Source: Pseudomonas sessilinigenes
GTDB lineage: Bacteria; Pseudomonadota; Gammaproteobacteria; Pseudomonadales; Pseudomonadaceae
DNA: 64,000 nucleotides
NCBI RefSeq assembly: GCF_003850565.1
Contig: NZ_CP027706.1
Location: 4,092,001-4,156,000 of the forward strand
Reading direction: 5' to 3'
Shown here in pieces: positions 1 through 10,256 of the stretch. The position numbers and the translations under genes are program-made. Below the pieces are notes generated by a model. That model was not told the origin of the DNA, ran no database searches, and saw nothing but the letters and a program-made list of their open reading frames with translations. The first letter of the stretch is position 1; the number at the start of each line of letters is the position of its first letter.

Positions 1-63
1 GCTGTCCTTTTTATAGGAGATGCTGGCGATAGGGTCCATGACAATCCCGACGCGAACGCTCAT
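1..63 (-). CDS. gshB: Glutathione synthetase, N-terminal fragment
   Basis: Only the first 21 codons lie in the window; the rest runs off the left edge. The translation begins MSVRVGIVMDPIASI and continues to SYKKDS, which matches the N-terminus of Pseudomonas GshB as I know it. GshB joins gamma-glutamylcysteine and glycine using ATP in the cytoplasm. It is divergent from pilG, the usual Pseudomonas arrangement. The identification rests on this short stretch plus the neighbour. Confidence 0.85.
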   Translation of the reverse strand, partial: MSVRVGIVMDPIASISYKKDS

Positions 64-300
64 GGGGTGGATTCCTTCAAGAAAATTAGTGGGCGCAGGC
101 AAAAAAAGTGGCGTCAGAGTGGCGCTGACAGAGACCTGGGTCAAGGAAAAACCACTGCCCTGCATGGTCCATAGATTGCAGGGGGGAGAGTGTGCTAAAA
201 AGGCTCGCATGCCGGGCCGGGGCCTTGAAGTTCAAGGGTTTGGAGCGTTGGCCCGCAGTACCGGATTAAATCGATTCGCTGGGGCGACGGTAGAGCAGAT
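64..300. promoter_or_regulatory. Divergent gshB/pilG intergenic region
   Basis: This 237-base gap separates two outward-facing genes, so it must carry the promoter of each. I see no strong inverted repeat or convincing sigma-70 pair that I would place exactly. The ORFs crossing it are low-quality frames with no ribosome binding site and no protein-like composition. Confidence 0.4.
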
Positions 301-705
301 ATGGAACAGCAATCCAACGCCTTGAAGGTCATGGTGATCGACGATTCGAAGACGATTCGTCGGACGGCCGAAATGCTGTTGAAGAACGTCGGTTGCGAAG
401 TCATTACCGCAGTCGATGGGTTCGAGGCCCTGGCAAAGATCGTCGACCATCACCCCGGCATCATCTTCGTCGACATCATGATGCCGCGGCTCGACGGCTA
501 TCAGACCTGTGCGCTGGTCAAGAACAACAGCGCGTTCAAGTCCACTCCAGTGATCATGCTGTCCTCCAAGGACGGGCTGTTCGACAAGGCCAAGGGGCGT
601 ATCGTCGGTTCCGACCAGTTTCTGACCAAACCCTTCAGCAAGGAAGAACTGCTGAGCGCGATCAGGGCCCATGTCCCGGATTTCGTCGCGCAGGCGCCAC
701 AGTAG
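301..705 (+). CDS. pilG: Twitching motility response regulator PilG
   Basis: Single-domain CheY-like receiver of 134 residues. In P. aeruginosa PilG is the phosphorylation target of the ChpA kinase that promotes type IV pilus extension and links to cAMP signalling; that role is carried over from the family. The acidic pair D14-D15, the phospho-acceptor D58 (in the context FVDIMMPRLDG) and the lysine of the TKPF motif are all present. It is the first gene of the Pil-Chp cluster, 57 bases ahead of pilH. The start gives MEQQSNALKVMVIDDSK, which matches known PilG. Confidence 0.95.
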   Translation: MEQQSNALKVMVIDDSKTIRRTAEMLLKNVGCEVITAVDGFEALAKIVDHHPGIIFVDIMMPRLDGYQTCALVKNNSAFKSTPVIMLSSKDGLFDKAKGRIVGSDQFLTKPFSKEELLSAIRAHVPDFVAQAPQ

Positions 706-762
706 ACAAGTACAGCGGTGCCCGGCCAATGGACCGGGCATCCATATCGTATGGGGAAGACC

Positions 763-1128
763 ATGGCTCGTATCCTGATCGTCGACGACTCGCCGACCGA
801 AATGTACAAACTTACCGGCATGCTGGAAAAGCACGGCCATGAAGTGCTCAAGGCCGAGAACGGTGCCGATGGCGTGGCCCTGGCCCGGGAAGAGAAGCCC
901 GATGCGGTGCTGATGGACATCGTCATGCCCGGCCTCAATGGCTTCCAGGCCACCCGCCAGCTGACCAAGGACGCCGAGACCAGCCATATCCCGGTGATCA
1001 TCATCACCACCAAGGACCAGGAAACCGACAAGGTCTGGGGAACTCGCCAAGGCGCCAGGGACTACCTGACCAAGCCGGTGGACGAAGAGACCCTGATCAA
1101 GACGCTGAACAACGTCCTGGCCGGCTGA
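763..1128 (+). CDS. pilH: Twitching motility response regulator PilH
   Basis: Second single-domain receiver, 121 residues. PilH is the CheY-like partner thought to draw phosphate away from PilG and favour pilus retraction in P. aeruginosa. D8-D9, the phospho-acceptor D52 (LMDIVMPGLNG) and the lysine of LTKPVD are intact. I place the start at the ATG behind GGGGAAGA, giving MARILIVDDSPTEMYK, rather than at an upstream in-frame codon at 718. The stop is 11 bases before pilI, so pilG-pilH-pilI are probably co-transcribed. Confidence 0.95.
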   Translation: MARILIVDDSPTEMYKLTGMLEKHGHEVLKAENGADGVALAREEKPDAVLMDIVMPGLNGFQATRQLTKDAETSHIPVIIITTKDQETDKVWGTRQGARDYLTKPVDEETLIKTLNNVLAG

Positions 1129-1139
1129 CCGCCCGGGCC

Positions 1140-1679
1140 ATGAGCGAATCCAGGACCGCCTTCGAACTGCTGCTGGAGATCGACCAGCGCTGCCGCCTGC
1201 TGGCTGCCGACCTGCCGTCCCAGGAAACCCGCCAGCACAGCTGGAGCGGCATCGGTTTTCGCCTGGGAGCGTATTGGTACGTCGCGGCCATGGGCGAGAT
1301 CAGCGAAGTCCTGCACGAACCGCGCTATACCCTGCTGCCAGGGGTCAAGCCCTGGGTCAAGGGCGTGGCCAACCTGCGAGGGCGGTTACTGCCGATCATG
1401 GACCTGTGTGCGTTCTTCGGGCATGAACTGTCGCCCCTGCGCAAGCAGCGCCGCGTGTTGGTGCTGGAGTACAAGGAACTGTTCGCCGGCTTGCTGGTGG
1501 ATGAAGTGGCGGGTCTGCAGCACTTTTCCCAGGACACCCTGGAGCCGGGCCCTACCGACTTTGCCGATGCCGCGATCAACCCCTACCTGCAGGGGCAGTT
1601 TCGCGGCGAACGGATCTGGCAGGTCTTCAGCCCCTTCGCCCTGGCACGCTCGCCGGGGTTTCTGGAGGTGGCGGCGTGA
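1140..1679 (+). CDS. pilI: CheW-like adaptor PilI
   Basis: CheW-type adaptor of 179 residues. It should couple the PilJ receptor to the ChpA kinase at the cell pole. The CheW fold is recognisable in the middle and C-terminal half, with RLGAYWYVAAMGEISEVL, then VKGVANLRGRLLPIMDL, then LVDEVAGLQ. It follows pilH directly. A 130-base gap separates it from pilJ; I found no gene in that gap. Confidence 0.92.
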   Translation: MSESRTAFELLLEIDQRCRLLAADLPSQETRQHSWSGIGFRLGAYWYVAAMGEISEVLHEPRYTLLPGVKPWVKGVANLRGRLLPIMDLCAFFGHELSPLRKQRRVLVLEYKELFAGLLVDEVAGLQHFSQDTLEPGPTDFADAAINPYLQGQFRGERIWQVFSPFALARSPGFLEVAA

Positions 1680-1809
1680 ACGGCGCCCAGCGCCCGGTGC
1701 TGGCCGCTGGTTGCACCTGGCAAGGCTGCTTTTTCCTGGATAAACCCATGCCGCCCCGGCGCCCCGGACGGCTGAATGCGGGATTGCCCGCGCGCCACAG
1801 GCCTGATCG

Positions 1810-3873
1810 ATGACCAAAGCCAAACCCGGCAAGCCCCTGGAGGGCTCTCGCAGCCGCTCGCAGATCATCGTGCTGTTCATTGCACTGATCGTGTTCATCA
1901 TGCTGCTGTTCGCCAACTTCGCCTACCTCAACACCCAGGCTACCTACGACAAGCAGTACATCGGTCACGCCGGCGAACTGCGGGTGCTGTCCCAGCGCAT
2001 TGCCAAGAACGCCACCGAGGCGGCGGCGGGCAAGGCCGCGGCGTTCAAGTTGCTGGCCGATTCGCGCAATGATTTCGCCCAGCGCTGGGGCTACCTGAAG
2101 AAGGGCGACCCGGCCACCGGCCTGCCTGGAGCCCCGGTAACGCTGCGCCAGGAAATGCGCGCGGTGCAGCTGGACTGGGAAAAACTGCTGAAGAATGCCG
2201 ACGCGATCCTCGCCAGCGAGCAGACGGTGCTGTCGTTGCACCAGGTGGCCGCGACCCTGGCCGAGACCGTGCCGCAATTGCAGGTGGAATACGAAAAGGT
2301 CGTGGAGATCCTGCTGCAGCGCGGCGCCCCCGCCAGCCAGGTGGCCATGGCCCAGCGCCAGTCGTTGCTGGCCGAGCGGATCCTCGGCGCGGTCAATACC
2401 GTGCTGGCTGGCGATGAAAATGCCGTGCAGGCGGCCGACGCCTTTGGCCGTGACGCCGCGCGCTTCGGCCAGGTGCTCAACGGCATGCTGCAGGGCAATC
2501 CGGGGTTGAAGATCAGCCAGGTCGAGGACCCCGATGCCCGTGCGCGCCTGGCGGAGATTTCCGAACTGTTCGAGTTCGTCTCAGGCTCGGTGGATGAGAT
2601 CCTCGAGACATCCCCCGAACTGTTCCAGGTGCGCGAATCGGCGAGCAACATCTTCAGCCTGTCCCAGACCCTGCTGGACGAAGCCTCGTTGCTGGCCATC
2701 GGTTTCGAAAACCTGGCCGGCAGCCGTCACCTGGACACCATCGGCGGTTATGTCCTGGGCCTGCTGGCCCTGGCCTCGATCATCCTCATCGGCCTGGTGA
2801 TGGTGCGCGAGACCAATCGCCAGCTGCGCGAGACGGCGGAGAAGAACGAGCGCAACCAGAACGCGATCATGCGCCTGCTGGACGAGATCGAAGACCTGGC
2901 GGACGGTGACCTGACAGTGACCGCCTCGGTGACCGAGGACTTCACCGGGACCATCGCCGACTCCATCAACTACTCGGTCGACCAGCTGCGCGATCTGGTG
3001 GCCACCATCAACCTCACCGCCGGCCAGGTGGCGGGCGCGGTACAGGAAACCCAGACCACCGCCATGCAGCTGGCCGAGGCCTCGGAGCACCAGGCGCAGC
3101 AGATTTCCGAAGCCTCCACGGCGATCAACGACATGGCCCAGTCCATCGACCAGGTATCGGCCAACGCCGCGGAATCCTCGGCGGTGGCCGAGCGTTCGGT
3201 GGAGATCGCCAACAAGGGCAACGAGGTGGTGCACAACACCATCCATGGCATGGACAACATCCGCGAGCAAATCCAGGACACCGCCAAGCGAATCAAGCGC
3301 CTGGGCGAGTCCTCCCAGGAAATCGGCGACATCGTCAGCCTGATCGACGACATTGCCGACCAGACCAACATCCTGGCCTTGAACGCGGCCATCCAGGCCT
3401 CCATGGCGGGCGACGCCGGTCGCGGTTTTGCCGTGGTCGCCGATGAAGTACAACGGCTGGCGGAACGCTCCTCGGCCGCTACCCGGCAGATCGAGACCCT
3501 GGTGCGGGCGATCCAGACCGACACCAACGAAGCGGTGATCTCCATGGAGCAGACCACCACCGAGGTGGTGCGTGGGGCACGCCTGGCGCAGGATGCCGGG
3601 GTCGCCCTGGAAGAGATCGAAGGGGTATCCAAGACCCTGGCGGCGCTGATCCAGAGTATTTCCAACGCCGCCCAGCAGCAGACGTCCTCGGCCGGGCAGA
3701 TTTCCCTGACCATGAACGTGATCCAGCAGATCACCTCGCAGACTTCCTCCGGCTCCACGGCCACCGCCGAGAGCATCGGCAACCTGGCGAAGATGGCCAG
3801 CCAGCTGCGACGCTCGGTGTCCGGGTTCACCTTGCCGGCGACCCGGGCGCCTGCCACCAATGACAACCGCTGA
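1810..3873 (+). CDS. pilJ: Type IV pilus methyl-accepting chemoreceptor PilJ
   Basis: Inner-membrane chemoreceptor of 687 residues. The first membrane helix is at about residues 18-40, followed by a periplasmic type IV pilus-type sensor region. The second helix is near residues 311-335, followed by a HAMP-like linker and a long coiled-coil signalling domain. The conserved hairpin tip ([18 protein letters not shown]) starts near residue 517. In P. aeruginosa PilJ senses pilin tension or surface contact; this is family knowledge. No pilK methyltransferase gene follows, unlike P. aeruginosa, so methylation would have to come from another CheR. Confidence 0.95.
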   Translation: MTKAKPGKPLEGSRSRSQIIVLFIALIVFIMLLFANFAYLNTQATYDKQYIGHAGELRVLSQRIAKNATEAAAGKAAAFKLLADSRNDFAQRWGYLKKGDPATGLPGAPVTLRQEMRAVQLDWEKLLKNADAILASEQTVLSLHQVAATLAETVPQLQVEYEKVVEILLQRGAPASQVAMAQRQSLLAERILGAVNTVLAGDENAVQAADAFGRDAARFGQVLNGMLQGNPGLKISQVEDPDARARLAEISELFEFVSGSVDEILETSPELFQVRESASNIFSLSQTLLDEASLLAIGFENLAGSRHLDTIGGYVLGLLALASIILIGLVMVRETNRQLRETAEKNERNQNAIMRLLDEIEDLADGDLTVTASVTEDFTGTIADSINYSVDQLRDLVATINLTAGQVAGAVQETQTTAMQLAEASEHQAQQISEASTAINDMAQSIDQVSANAAESSAVAERSVEIANKGNEVVHNTIHGMDNIREQIQDTAKRIKRLGESSQEIGDIVSLIDDIADQTNILALNAAIQASMAGDAGRGFAVVADEVQRLAERSSAATRQIETLVRAIQTDTNEAVISMEQTTTEVVRGARLAQDAGVALEEIEGVSKTLAALIQSISNAAQQQTSSAGQISLTMNVIQQITSQTSSGSTATAESIGNLAKMASQLRRSVSGFTLPATRAPATNDNR

Positions 3874-3901
3874 CTGAAACAAGGCTTTGACTGGAGTGGT
3901 T

Positions 3902-6900
3902 ATGGTTGATCGGCATGACTATGTGGCCCTGGAATGGGTCAAGGGCGAAATTGCCGAAACCTTGCGCCAGGCCTATCAGGCGCTGGAGCACCTGGCGGAT
4001 GAGCCCCAGGCCCTGGAGGCGCTGGACCACTGCCTGGAAGGCATTCATCAGGTCCATGGCAGCTTGCAGATGGTGGAGTTCTACGGCGCGGCCTTGCTGG
4101 CCGAAGAGATGGAACAACTCGCCATGGCCCTGCAGCAGGATCGCGTAGCCCATCGCGACGAGGCCCTGCGCCTGCTACGCCAGGCCATCGGCCAACTGCC
4201 GCAATACCTGGACCGGGTGCAGAGCGCGCGCCGCGACCTGCCGCTGGTGGTGCTGCCACTGCTCAACGACCTGCGCAGCGCCCGCGGTGAAAGCCTGCTT
4301 TCGGAAACCAGCCTGTTCAGCCCCCAGCTCCCCAGCTTGCCGCCTCTTGCCGACAAGGCCCTGGCCGCCCTCGAGCCGCTGGAATTCCCGACTCAATTGC
4401 GCAAGCTGCGGCACATGTTGCAGACCGCCTTGGTGGATCTGCTGCGCGAGCAGGACGATGAAGCCAGCCTCGGCCATATGGCCAAGGTCTTCGAGCGCCT
4501 GGAAGCCTTGTGCCAGGATGCACCGCTGGCGCCCTTGTGGCATGTCGCTTCTGCCTTGGTGGAAGGCATGCGCCAGGACGCGATTGCCAACAGCCCGGCG
4601 GTACGCAGCCTGCTCAAGGACGCTGACAAGGAACTCAAGCGCCTGCAGGAACAGGGCATGCGGGGGATCAACCAGGCGGCTCCCGCCGAGTTGCTCAAGA
4701 GCCTGCTGTTCTATATCGCCAAGGCGCGCCATCCCACCCCACTGATGCTGACCATGAAAGAACGTTACGGACTGGATGACGCATTGCCCGACAGTGCAGT
4801 GGTCGATGAAGAGCGCGCGCGCCTGGCCGGCCCCGACCGCGATGCCTTGCGTTCGGTGCTGACGGCGGTGTGCGATGGGTTGGTGCGGGTCAAGGAACGC
4901 CTGGACCTGTTCGTGCGCAGTGACCGCCAGCACGCCAGCGACCTGGATGGCCTGCTGGCGCCCCTGCGGCAGATCGCCGACACCCTGGCAGTACTGGGCT
5001 TTGGCCAGCCACGCAAGGTGATCATCGATCAGTTGGCCGTGGTCCAGAGCCTGGCCCAGGGCCAGCGCGCACCGGATGATGCGGTATTGATGGATGTGGC
5101 CGGCGCCTTGCTGTACGTCGAGGCGACCCTGGCCGGCATGGCCGGTACCGTGGAGCCGGAGAATCGCGAGGAAAGCCGCCTGCCCACCACCGACCTGACC
5201 CAGATCCACCAATTGGTGATCAAGGAGGCGCGGATCTGCCTGCAGCAGGCCAAGGACCTGATCGCCGAATCCATCGAGGCCGACTGGGAACATGAACCGC
5301 TGCTGGCGTTGCCGGAGTTGCTGACCCAGGTGCGTGGCGCCCTGGCGATGATCCCGCTGGCCCGGGCGGCGAACCTGCTGGAGGCCTGCAATCGGTACAT
5401 CGGCGAGCGATTGCTGCTGGCGTCTTCCCGGCCGGGCTGGCAGCAGCTGGATCATCTGGCGGATGTGATCACCAGCCTGGAGTACTACCTGGAACGCCTG
5501 AGCGAAGACCCACAGGCGCCCGGGGAAAAGATTCTCGACGTTGCCCAGCAGGGGCTGGCTGCGCTGGGTTATGCGGTGGTGGAGCCAATACCGCCGCTGG
5601 AACGTCACCCCCTCCCGGAAAATGCCCAGGCCCAGACTGGAGCGGATGCGCCCCAGGCAACGGGGGCCCTGGCCGAGGCCCTGGCCACGCCGGTCTCGGT
5701 TCTCAACCCGCCCGCGTTGATCACTCCTGGCAGCCTGCTGCCGCCCCCGGAGGGCGAGGAACCGGTGGACGACGAGTTGCGCGAGGTCTTTCTCGAAGAA
5801 ACCGAGGAAGTGCTGCAGATGCTTCGCGAATATCTGCCGCGTTGGGCCGCGGACCCCGAGGGCAAATCTGCGCTGAGTGAGTTGCGTCGTGCGTTTCACA
5901 CGCTCAAGGGCAGCGGCCGCATGGTGCGTGCCCTGGTGCTGGGGGAGCTGGCCTGGGCCGTGGAAAACCTGCTCAACCGGGTGCTGGAGCGCAGTGTGGC
6001 GCCCAGTGTCGAAGTGCGCCAACTGCTGGGCGATACCCTGCAACTGCTGCCGGAGCTGATTGCTGAGTACGCCGCCCAGGCCCAGCGCCAGCGCGACGAT
6101 GTCGATCGCCTGGCCGCGCGGGCCCACGCCCTGGCCAATGGCGTCACGGTAGCGGCCGTCGCCACACCGCGTAGCGAGGCCCTGGACCCGCAGTTGCTGG
6201 AGATCTTCCGGACCGAGGCCCAGACCCACCTGGACAGCATCAACCACTTTCTCGACCAGGCGGCCGAGCATGTGCCATTGCAAGCCAGCGATGCCTTGCA
6301 ACGGGCCTTGCATACGCTCAAGGGCAGCGCCTCGATGGCAGGAGTGCTGCCCATCGCGGAGTTGGCCGGGCCTCTCGATCAGCTGGCGCGGGAGTACCGG
6401 GCACACTTGATTCCCCTGGACCTGGACGAAGTCGAACTGCTGCTGGAAGCCGAAGGCCTGCTGCGCAAGGGCTTGCGGCAGCTGGACAGCACGCCCCTGG
6501 CGCCGATCGACGGCGCGCGCGCGTTGGCCGGGCGAGCCCTGGCCCTACTGGGCGAGCGCCTGGAGGCCTTGCTCGATGCCCCGGACAGTGCGCCTCGGGC
6601 CAAGCGTGATCCGCAACTGATCAACAACTTCCTGGCCCAGGGCATGGACATCCTCCTGGATGCCGAGAGCCTGCTGTTGCGTTGGCAGCAGCATCCCGGC
6701 GAGCGCCAGGAACTCAGCGACCTGCTGGATGAGCTGACCACCCTGGGCGAAGGTGCGCATTTGGCGGACCTGCATCCGATGGACGCGCTGTGCGAGGCCC
6801 TGCTCGACTTGTATGGCGCAGTGGAGGAAAGCAGCCTGGCGGTCAGCGAGCGGTTCTTCCATGAAGCCCAGGCGGCCCACGACGCCTTGATCAACATGCT

Positions 6901-9802
6901 CGACGAACTCGCCGCGGGCCAGGAAGTCAGCCCGCGGCCGGAGCGAATCCAGGCCTTGCGCGAGCTGCTGGACGAAGGCCTCGATCCATCCGTCGCCGGC
7001 CTGATCAGGAGCGATGGCAGCCGGACCTTGAGCATCAGCGAGTTGAGCGCGGCGACGGCGAGCCTTGAGCGACAGCTGCCACCGCAGGCAGACGATGAGC
7101 TGGTGGAGATCTTCCTCGAGGAAGCGGTGGATATCCTCGACAGCGCCGGCCAGGCCCTGCAACGCTGGTTATCGGACCCCGAGAACGCTGCACCGCTGTC
7201 ATCCCTGCAGCGGGACATGCACACCCTCAAGGGCGGAGCGCGGATGGCCGAGGTGGCGTCGGTGGCGGAACTGGCCCAGGAGCTGGAGTCGCTGTATGAG
7301 GGCCTGGTGGACCGGCGCTATAGCTACGGCCAGCACCTGGGACTGCTGTTGCGCAGCAGTCATGAGCAACTGGCGCTGCTGCTCCAGCAAATCCAGGGGC
7401 AGCGCCCACTGGATGACTCCCGGGCCCAGGTCGAGGCGGTACGGGCCTACCGGCAACAGACCTCCAGCCCTGTGGACGTTGTCCCCGGCGCCGAGCCTGA
7501 CGATCCTGCGACCCAGGACCCGGAACTGCTGGAGATTTTCCTGGAGGAAGGTTTCGACATCATCGACAGCTCCGCTGCCGCCTTGAGTCGCTGGCAGGCC
7601 GATCCTCAGGCCCGCCAGGAAGTGGAGACCCTGCTACGTGACCTGCACACCCTCAAGGGCGGGGCGCGGATGGTGGAAATCGCCGCCATCGGCGATCTGG
7701 CCCATGAGCTGGAGTTTCTCTTCGAGGGCCTGTCTGCCGGCCTGCTGCAGCCCAGCCCGGCGCTGTTCACCCTGTTGCAGAAAAGCCACGACCGCCTGGC
7801 CCAGATGCTCGATGCCGCCCGGGCCGGGCAAGCCATCGAACCGGCGCAGAAGCTCATCGATGCCATCCACGACCTGAGCCATCCCCGAGTCTCGGGCGCC
7901 CCGGTGGCGGATCTACCGTTGCTTTCCGGCAAGCCCGAGCCTGCACCGCAAGCGGAAGTCGCGGTCGGGGCGGACATGGTCAAGGTTTCGGCGGAGCTGC
8001 TGGACGACCTGGTGAACCTGGCCGGGGAAACCTCGATCTTCCGAGGCCGTATCGAGCAGCAGGTCAACGATGCACGGATCGCCTTGAGCGAGATGGAAAC
8101 CACCATCGAGCGTATTCGCGACCAGTTGCGTCGCCTGGACACCGAGACCCAGGGGCGGATTCTCAGCCGCCAGCAGGTGGAGGCCGAACGCCTGGGCTAC
8201 GAAGAGTTCGACCCCCTGGAAATGGACCGCCACTCGCAGTTGCAGCAGTTGTCGCGGGCCCTGTTCGAATCGGCCTCCGACCTGCTGGACCTGAAGGACA
8301 CCCTCGATCGGCGCAACCATGACGCCGAGAACCTGCTGCAGCAACAGGGGCGGATCAATACCGAATTGCAGGAAGGCCTGATGCGCACGCGCATGGTGCC
8401 CTTCGAGCGCATGGTGCCGAGGTTGCGCCGCATTGTTCGCCAGGTGGCCGAAGAGTTGGGCAAGGATGTGGCGTTCGTGGTTGGCAACGCCGAAGGTGAG
8501 ATGGACCGCAACGTCCTGGAGCGCATGGTCGCGCCCCTGGAGCACATGTTGCGCAATGCCGTCGACCATGGCCTGGAGTCTGCCGAGGCCCGTCGAGCCG
8601 CGGGCAAGCCGGAGCAGGGGCGAATTACCCTGGACCTGTCCCGCGAGGGCGGTGACATCATCTTCGACATGCGCGATGACGGTGCCGGGGTGCCCTTGGA
8701 GGCGGTGCGCAAGAAGGCCATCAAGCGCGGCCTGCTGGACCCGCAGGCGCAGCTCAGCGATCGCGAAGTGTTGCAGTTCATCATGCAGCCGGGCTTCTCC
8801 ACTGCCGAAAAGATCACCCAGATCTCCGGGCGCGGAGTGGGTATGGATGTGGTGCATGAGGAGGTACGCCAGCTGGGCGGGAGCATGAGCATCGATTCGG
8901 TAGCCGGGCTGGGCGTGCACTTTCGCATCCGCCTGCCCTTCACCGTTTCGGTCAACCGGGCGCTGATGGTGCAGTGCGCCGACGAACAGTATGCAATCCC
9001 GCTCAATACCGTGGAGGGCATTGTCCGGGTGCTGCCGGGAGAGCTGGACACCTACTATCAACTCGACCCGCCACGCTACGAATACGCCGGCCAGTGCTAT
9101 GACCTGTGCTACCTCGGGGAGCTGCTGCACACCGTGCCGCGACCCAAGTTGCTGGGCCAGGTCGTCGCGCTGCCGGTGTTGCTGGTGCACTGCAACGAAC
9201 AGCGGATCGCGGTGCAGGTGGACGCCACCTTCGGCACCCGGGAAATCGTGGTCAAGAGCCTGGGGCCGCAGTTCGCCGCGGTCCAGGGGTTGTCGGGGGC
9301 GACGATCCTCGGCGATGGCCGGGTGGTGTTGATCCTCGACCTGCTGGCGCATATTCGTGCCCTGCAGGCCTTGGCACCGCTGCCCCGGGCTGCCGGGGAA
9401 GAAGCATCCGTCGAGGTGCAGCCGGTACGGCCGATGCTGGTGCTGGTGGTGGACGACTCGGTCACCGTGCGCAAAGTCACCAGCCGTTTGCTGGAGCGCC
9501 ATGGCATGAACGTGCTCACCGCCAAGGATGGAGTCGATGCCATGGCCTTGCTGGCCGAGCACACCCCGGACCTGATGCTGCTGGATATCGAGATGCCGCG
9601 CATGGACGGTTTCGAGGTGGCGATCCAGGTGCGCAACGATCCGCGCCTGCACAGCCTGCCGATCATCATGATCACCTCGCGTACCGGCCAGAAGCACCGC
9701 GACCGAGCCATGGCCATCGGCGTCAACGACTACCTCGGCAAGCCTTATCAAGAGTCGGTGCTGCTGGAAAGCATCGCCCTGTGGAGCAAGAACCATGCTT
9801 GA
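3902..9802 (+). CDS. chpA: Hybrid chemotaxis histidine kinase ChpA (PilL)
   Basis: CheA-type kinase of 1966 residues in my start choice: the ATG behind GGAG, giving MVDRHDYVALEWVKGE. Four histidine phosphotransfer motifs of the HTLKG type are visible, at H666, H804, H1107 and H1249. They are followed by a dimerisation helix, an ATPase domain with N-box N1552 and a DDGAGVP box, a CheW-like regulatory domain, and a C-terminal receiver with D1895. The P. aeruginosa protein is nearer 2470 residues with more phosphotransfer domains, so this is a shortened form. Proline/alanine-rich linkers separate modules. Its stop overlaps the chpC start by 8 bases. Confidence 0.95.
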   Translation: MVDRHDYVALEWVKGEIAETLRQAYQALEHLADEPQALEALDHCLEGIHQVHGSLQMVEFYGAALLAEEMEQLAMALQQDRVAHRDEALRLLRQAIGQLPQYLDRVQSARRDLPLVVLPLLNDLRSARGESLLSETSLFSPQLPSLPPLADKALAALEPLEFPTQLRKLRHMLQTALVDLLREQDDEASLGHMAKVFERLEALCQDAPLAPLWHVASALVEGMRQDAIANSPAVRSLLKDADKELKRLQEQGMRGINQAAPAELLKSLLFYIAKARHPTPLMLTMKERYGLDDALPDSAVVDEERARLAGPDRDALRSVLTAVCDGLVRVKERLDLFVRSDRQHASDLDGLLAPLRQIADTLAVLGFGQPRKVIIDQLAVVQSLAQGQRAPDDAVLMDVAGALLYVEATLAGMAGTVEPENREESRLPTTDLTQIHQLVIKEARICLQQAKDLIAESIEADWEHEPLLALPELLTQVRGALAMIPLARAANLLEACNRYIGERLLLASSRPGWQQLDHLADVITSLEYYLERLSEDPQAPGEKILDVAQQGLAALGYAVVEPIPPLERHPLPENAQAQTGADAPQATGALAEALATPVSVLNPPALITPGSLLPPPEGEEPVDDELREVFLEETEEVLQMLREYLPRWAADPEGKSALSELRRAFHTLKGSGRMVRALVLGELAWAVENLLNRVLERSVAPSVEVRQLLGDTLQLLPELIAEYAAQAQRQRDDVDRLAARAHALANGVTVAAVATPRSEALDPQLLEIFRTEAQTHLDSINHFLDQAAEHVPLQASDALQRALHTLKGSASMAGVLPIAELAGPLDQLAREYRAHLIPLDLDEVELLLEAEGLLRKGLRQLDSTPLAPIDGARALAGRALALLGERLEALLDAPDSAPRAKRDPQLINNFLAQGMDILLDAESLLLRWQQHPGERQELSDLLDELTTLGEGAHLADLHPMDALCEALLDLYGAVEESSLAVSERFFHEAQAAHDALINMLDELAAGQEVSPRPERIQALRELLDEGLDPSVAGLIRSDGSRTLSISELSAATASLERQLPPQADDELVEIFLEEAVDILDSAGQALQRWLSDPENAAPLSSLQRDMHTLKGGARMAEVASVAELAQELESLYEGLVDRRYSYGQHLGLLLRSSHEQLALLLQQIQGQRPLDDSRAQVEAVRAYRQQTSSPVDVVPGAEPDDPATQDPELLEIFLEEGFDIIDSSAAALSRWQADPQARQEVETLLRDLHTLKGGARMVEIAAIGDLAHELEFLFEGLSAGLLQPSPALFTLLQKSHDRLAQMLDAARAGQAIEPAQKLIDAIHDLSHPRVSGAPVADLPLLSGKPEPAPQAEVAVGADMVKVSAELLDDLVNLAGETSIFRGRIEQQVNDARIALSEMETTIERIRDQLRRLDTETQGRILSRQQVEAERLGYEEFDPLEMDRHSQLQQLSRALFESASDLLDLKDTLDRRNHDAENLLQQQGRINTELQEGLMRTRMVPFERMVPRLRRIVRQVAEELGKDVAFVVGNAEGEMDRNVLERMVAPLEHMLRNAVDHGLESAEARRAAGKPEQGRITLDLSREGGDIIFDMRDDGAGVPLEAVRKKAIKRGLLDPQAQLSDREVLQFIMQPGFSTAEKITQISGRGVGMDVVHEEVRQLGGSMSIDSVAGLGVHFRIRLPFTVSVNRALMVQCADEQYAIPLNTVEGIVRVLPGELDTYYQLDPPRYEYAGQCYDLCYLGELLHTVPRPKLLGQVVALPVLLVHCNEQRIAVQVDATFGTREIVVKSLGPQFAAVQGLSGATILGDGRVVLILDLLAHIRALQALAPLPRAAGEEASVEVQPVRPMLVLVVDDSVTVRKVTSRLLERHGMNVLTAKDGVDAMALLAEHTPDLMLLDIEMPRMDGFEVAIQVRNDPRLHSLPIIMITSRTGQKHRDRAMAIGVNDYLGKPYQESVLLESIALWSKNHA

Positions 9803-10253
9803 CCACCGCGCCAGCAGCCTGACCGGACTGCTGCTGCCCCTGGCCGATCGCACCCTGATCCTACCCAATGTCGCGGTGGCCGAGCTGATCGACTACCAGC
9901 AGGGGCGCTTCGACCTCGACTCGCCGCCCTGGTACCTGGGGCGGGTGCAATGGCGCGACCGGCAGATTGCGCTGGTCAGCTTCGAATCAGCCTGTGGCAA
10001 CCCCACGGTGATCGGCGAGCGGGCGCGGATCGTCGTGCTCAACGCCCTGGGCGGGCGCCCGGAGCTGAAGTTCATCGCCTTGCTGGTGCAAGGCATTCCG
10101 CGCTCCTGCAAGCTCGACAGCCAGCTGAGCTATGTCGATGTGCCCCTGGCGCCCCTGGAGATGGCCGCGGTACAGGTTGTCGAGCAGGTGGCCCGGGTGC
10201 CCGACCTGCTGGCCCTGGAGGAGTTGCTGGTCGGTGCCGGGCTAGCTTTCTAG
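9795..10253 (+). CDS. chpC: CheW-like adaptor ChpC
   Basis: Second CheW-fold protein of the cluster, 152 residues. Its start overlaps the end of chpA, which indicates translational coupling. In P. aeruginosa ChpC is an accessory adaptor thought to bring additional receptors to the ChpA complex. Here it is the last gene of the cluster: no chpB methylesterase precedes it and no chpD or chpE follows. It ends 3 bases before the stop of the convergent NADAR gene. Confidence 0.88.
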   Translation: MLDHRASSLTGLLLPLADRTLILPNVAVAELIDYQQGRFDLDSPPWYLGRVQWRDRQIALVSFESACGNPTVIGERARIVVLNALGGRPELKFIALLVQGIPRSCKLDSQLSYVDVPLAPLEMAAVQVVEQVARVPDLLALEELLVGAGLAF

Positions 10254-10256
10254 GCT

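Noticed and set aside
1680..1809. Possible small gene between pilI and pilJ
   Set aside because: No frame has a good start, ribosome binding site and protein-like composition; it may be a remnant or simply leader sequence.
4175..6406. 743-codon open frame antisense to chpA
   Set aside because: High-GC genomes leave long open frames opposite real genes. This one is rich in Gln, Arg, His and Gly, has no domain I recognise, and lies fully under an unmistakable chpA.
7913..9868. 651-codon open frame antisense to the chpA kinase and receiver domains
   Set aside because: It is the mirror of strongly conserved chpA sequence, with shadow-type composition and no ribosome binding site.
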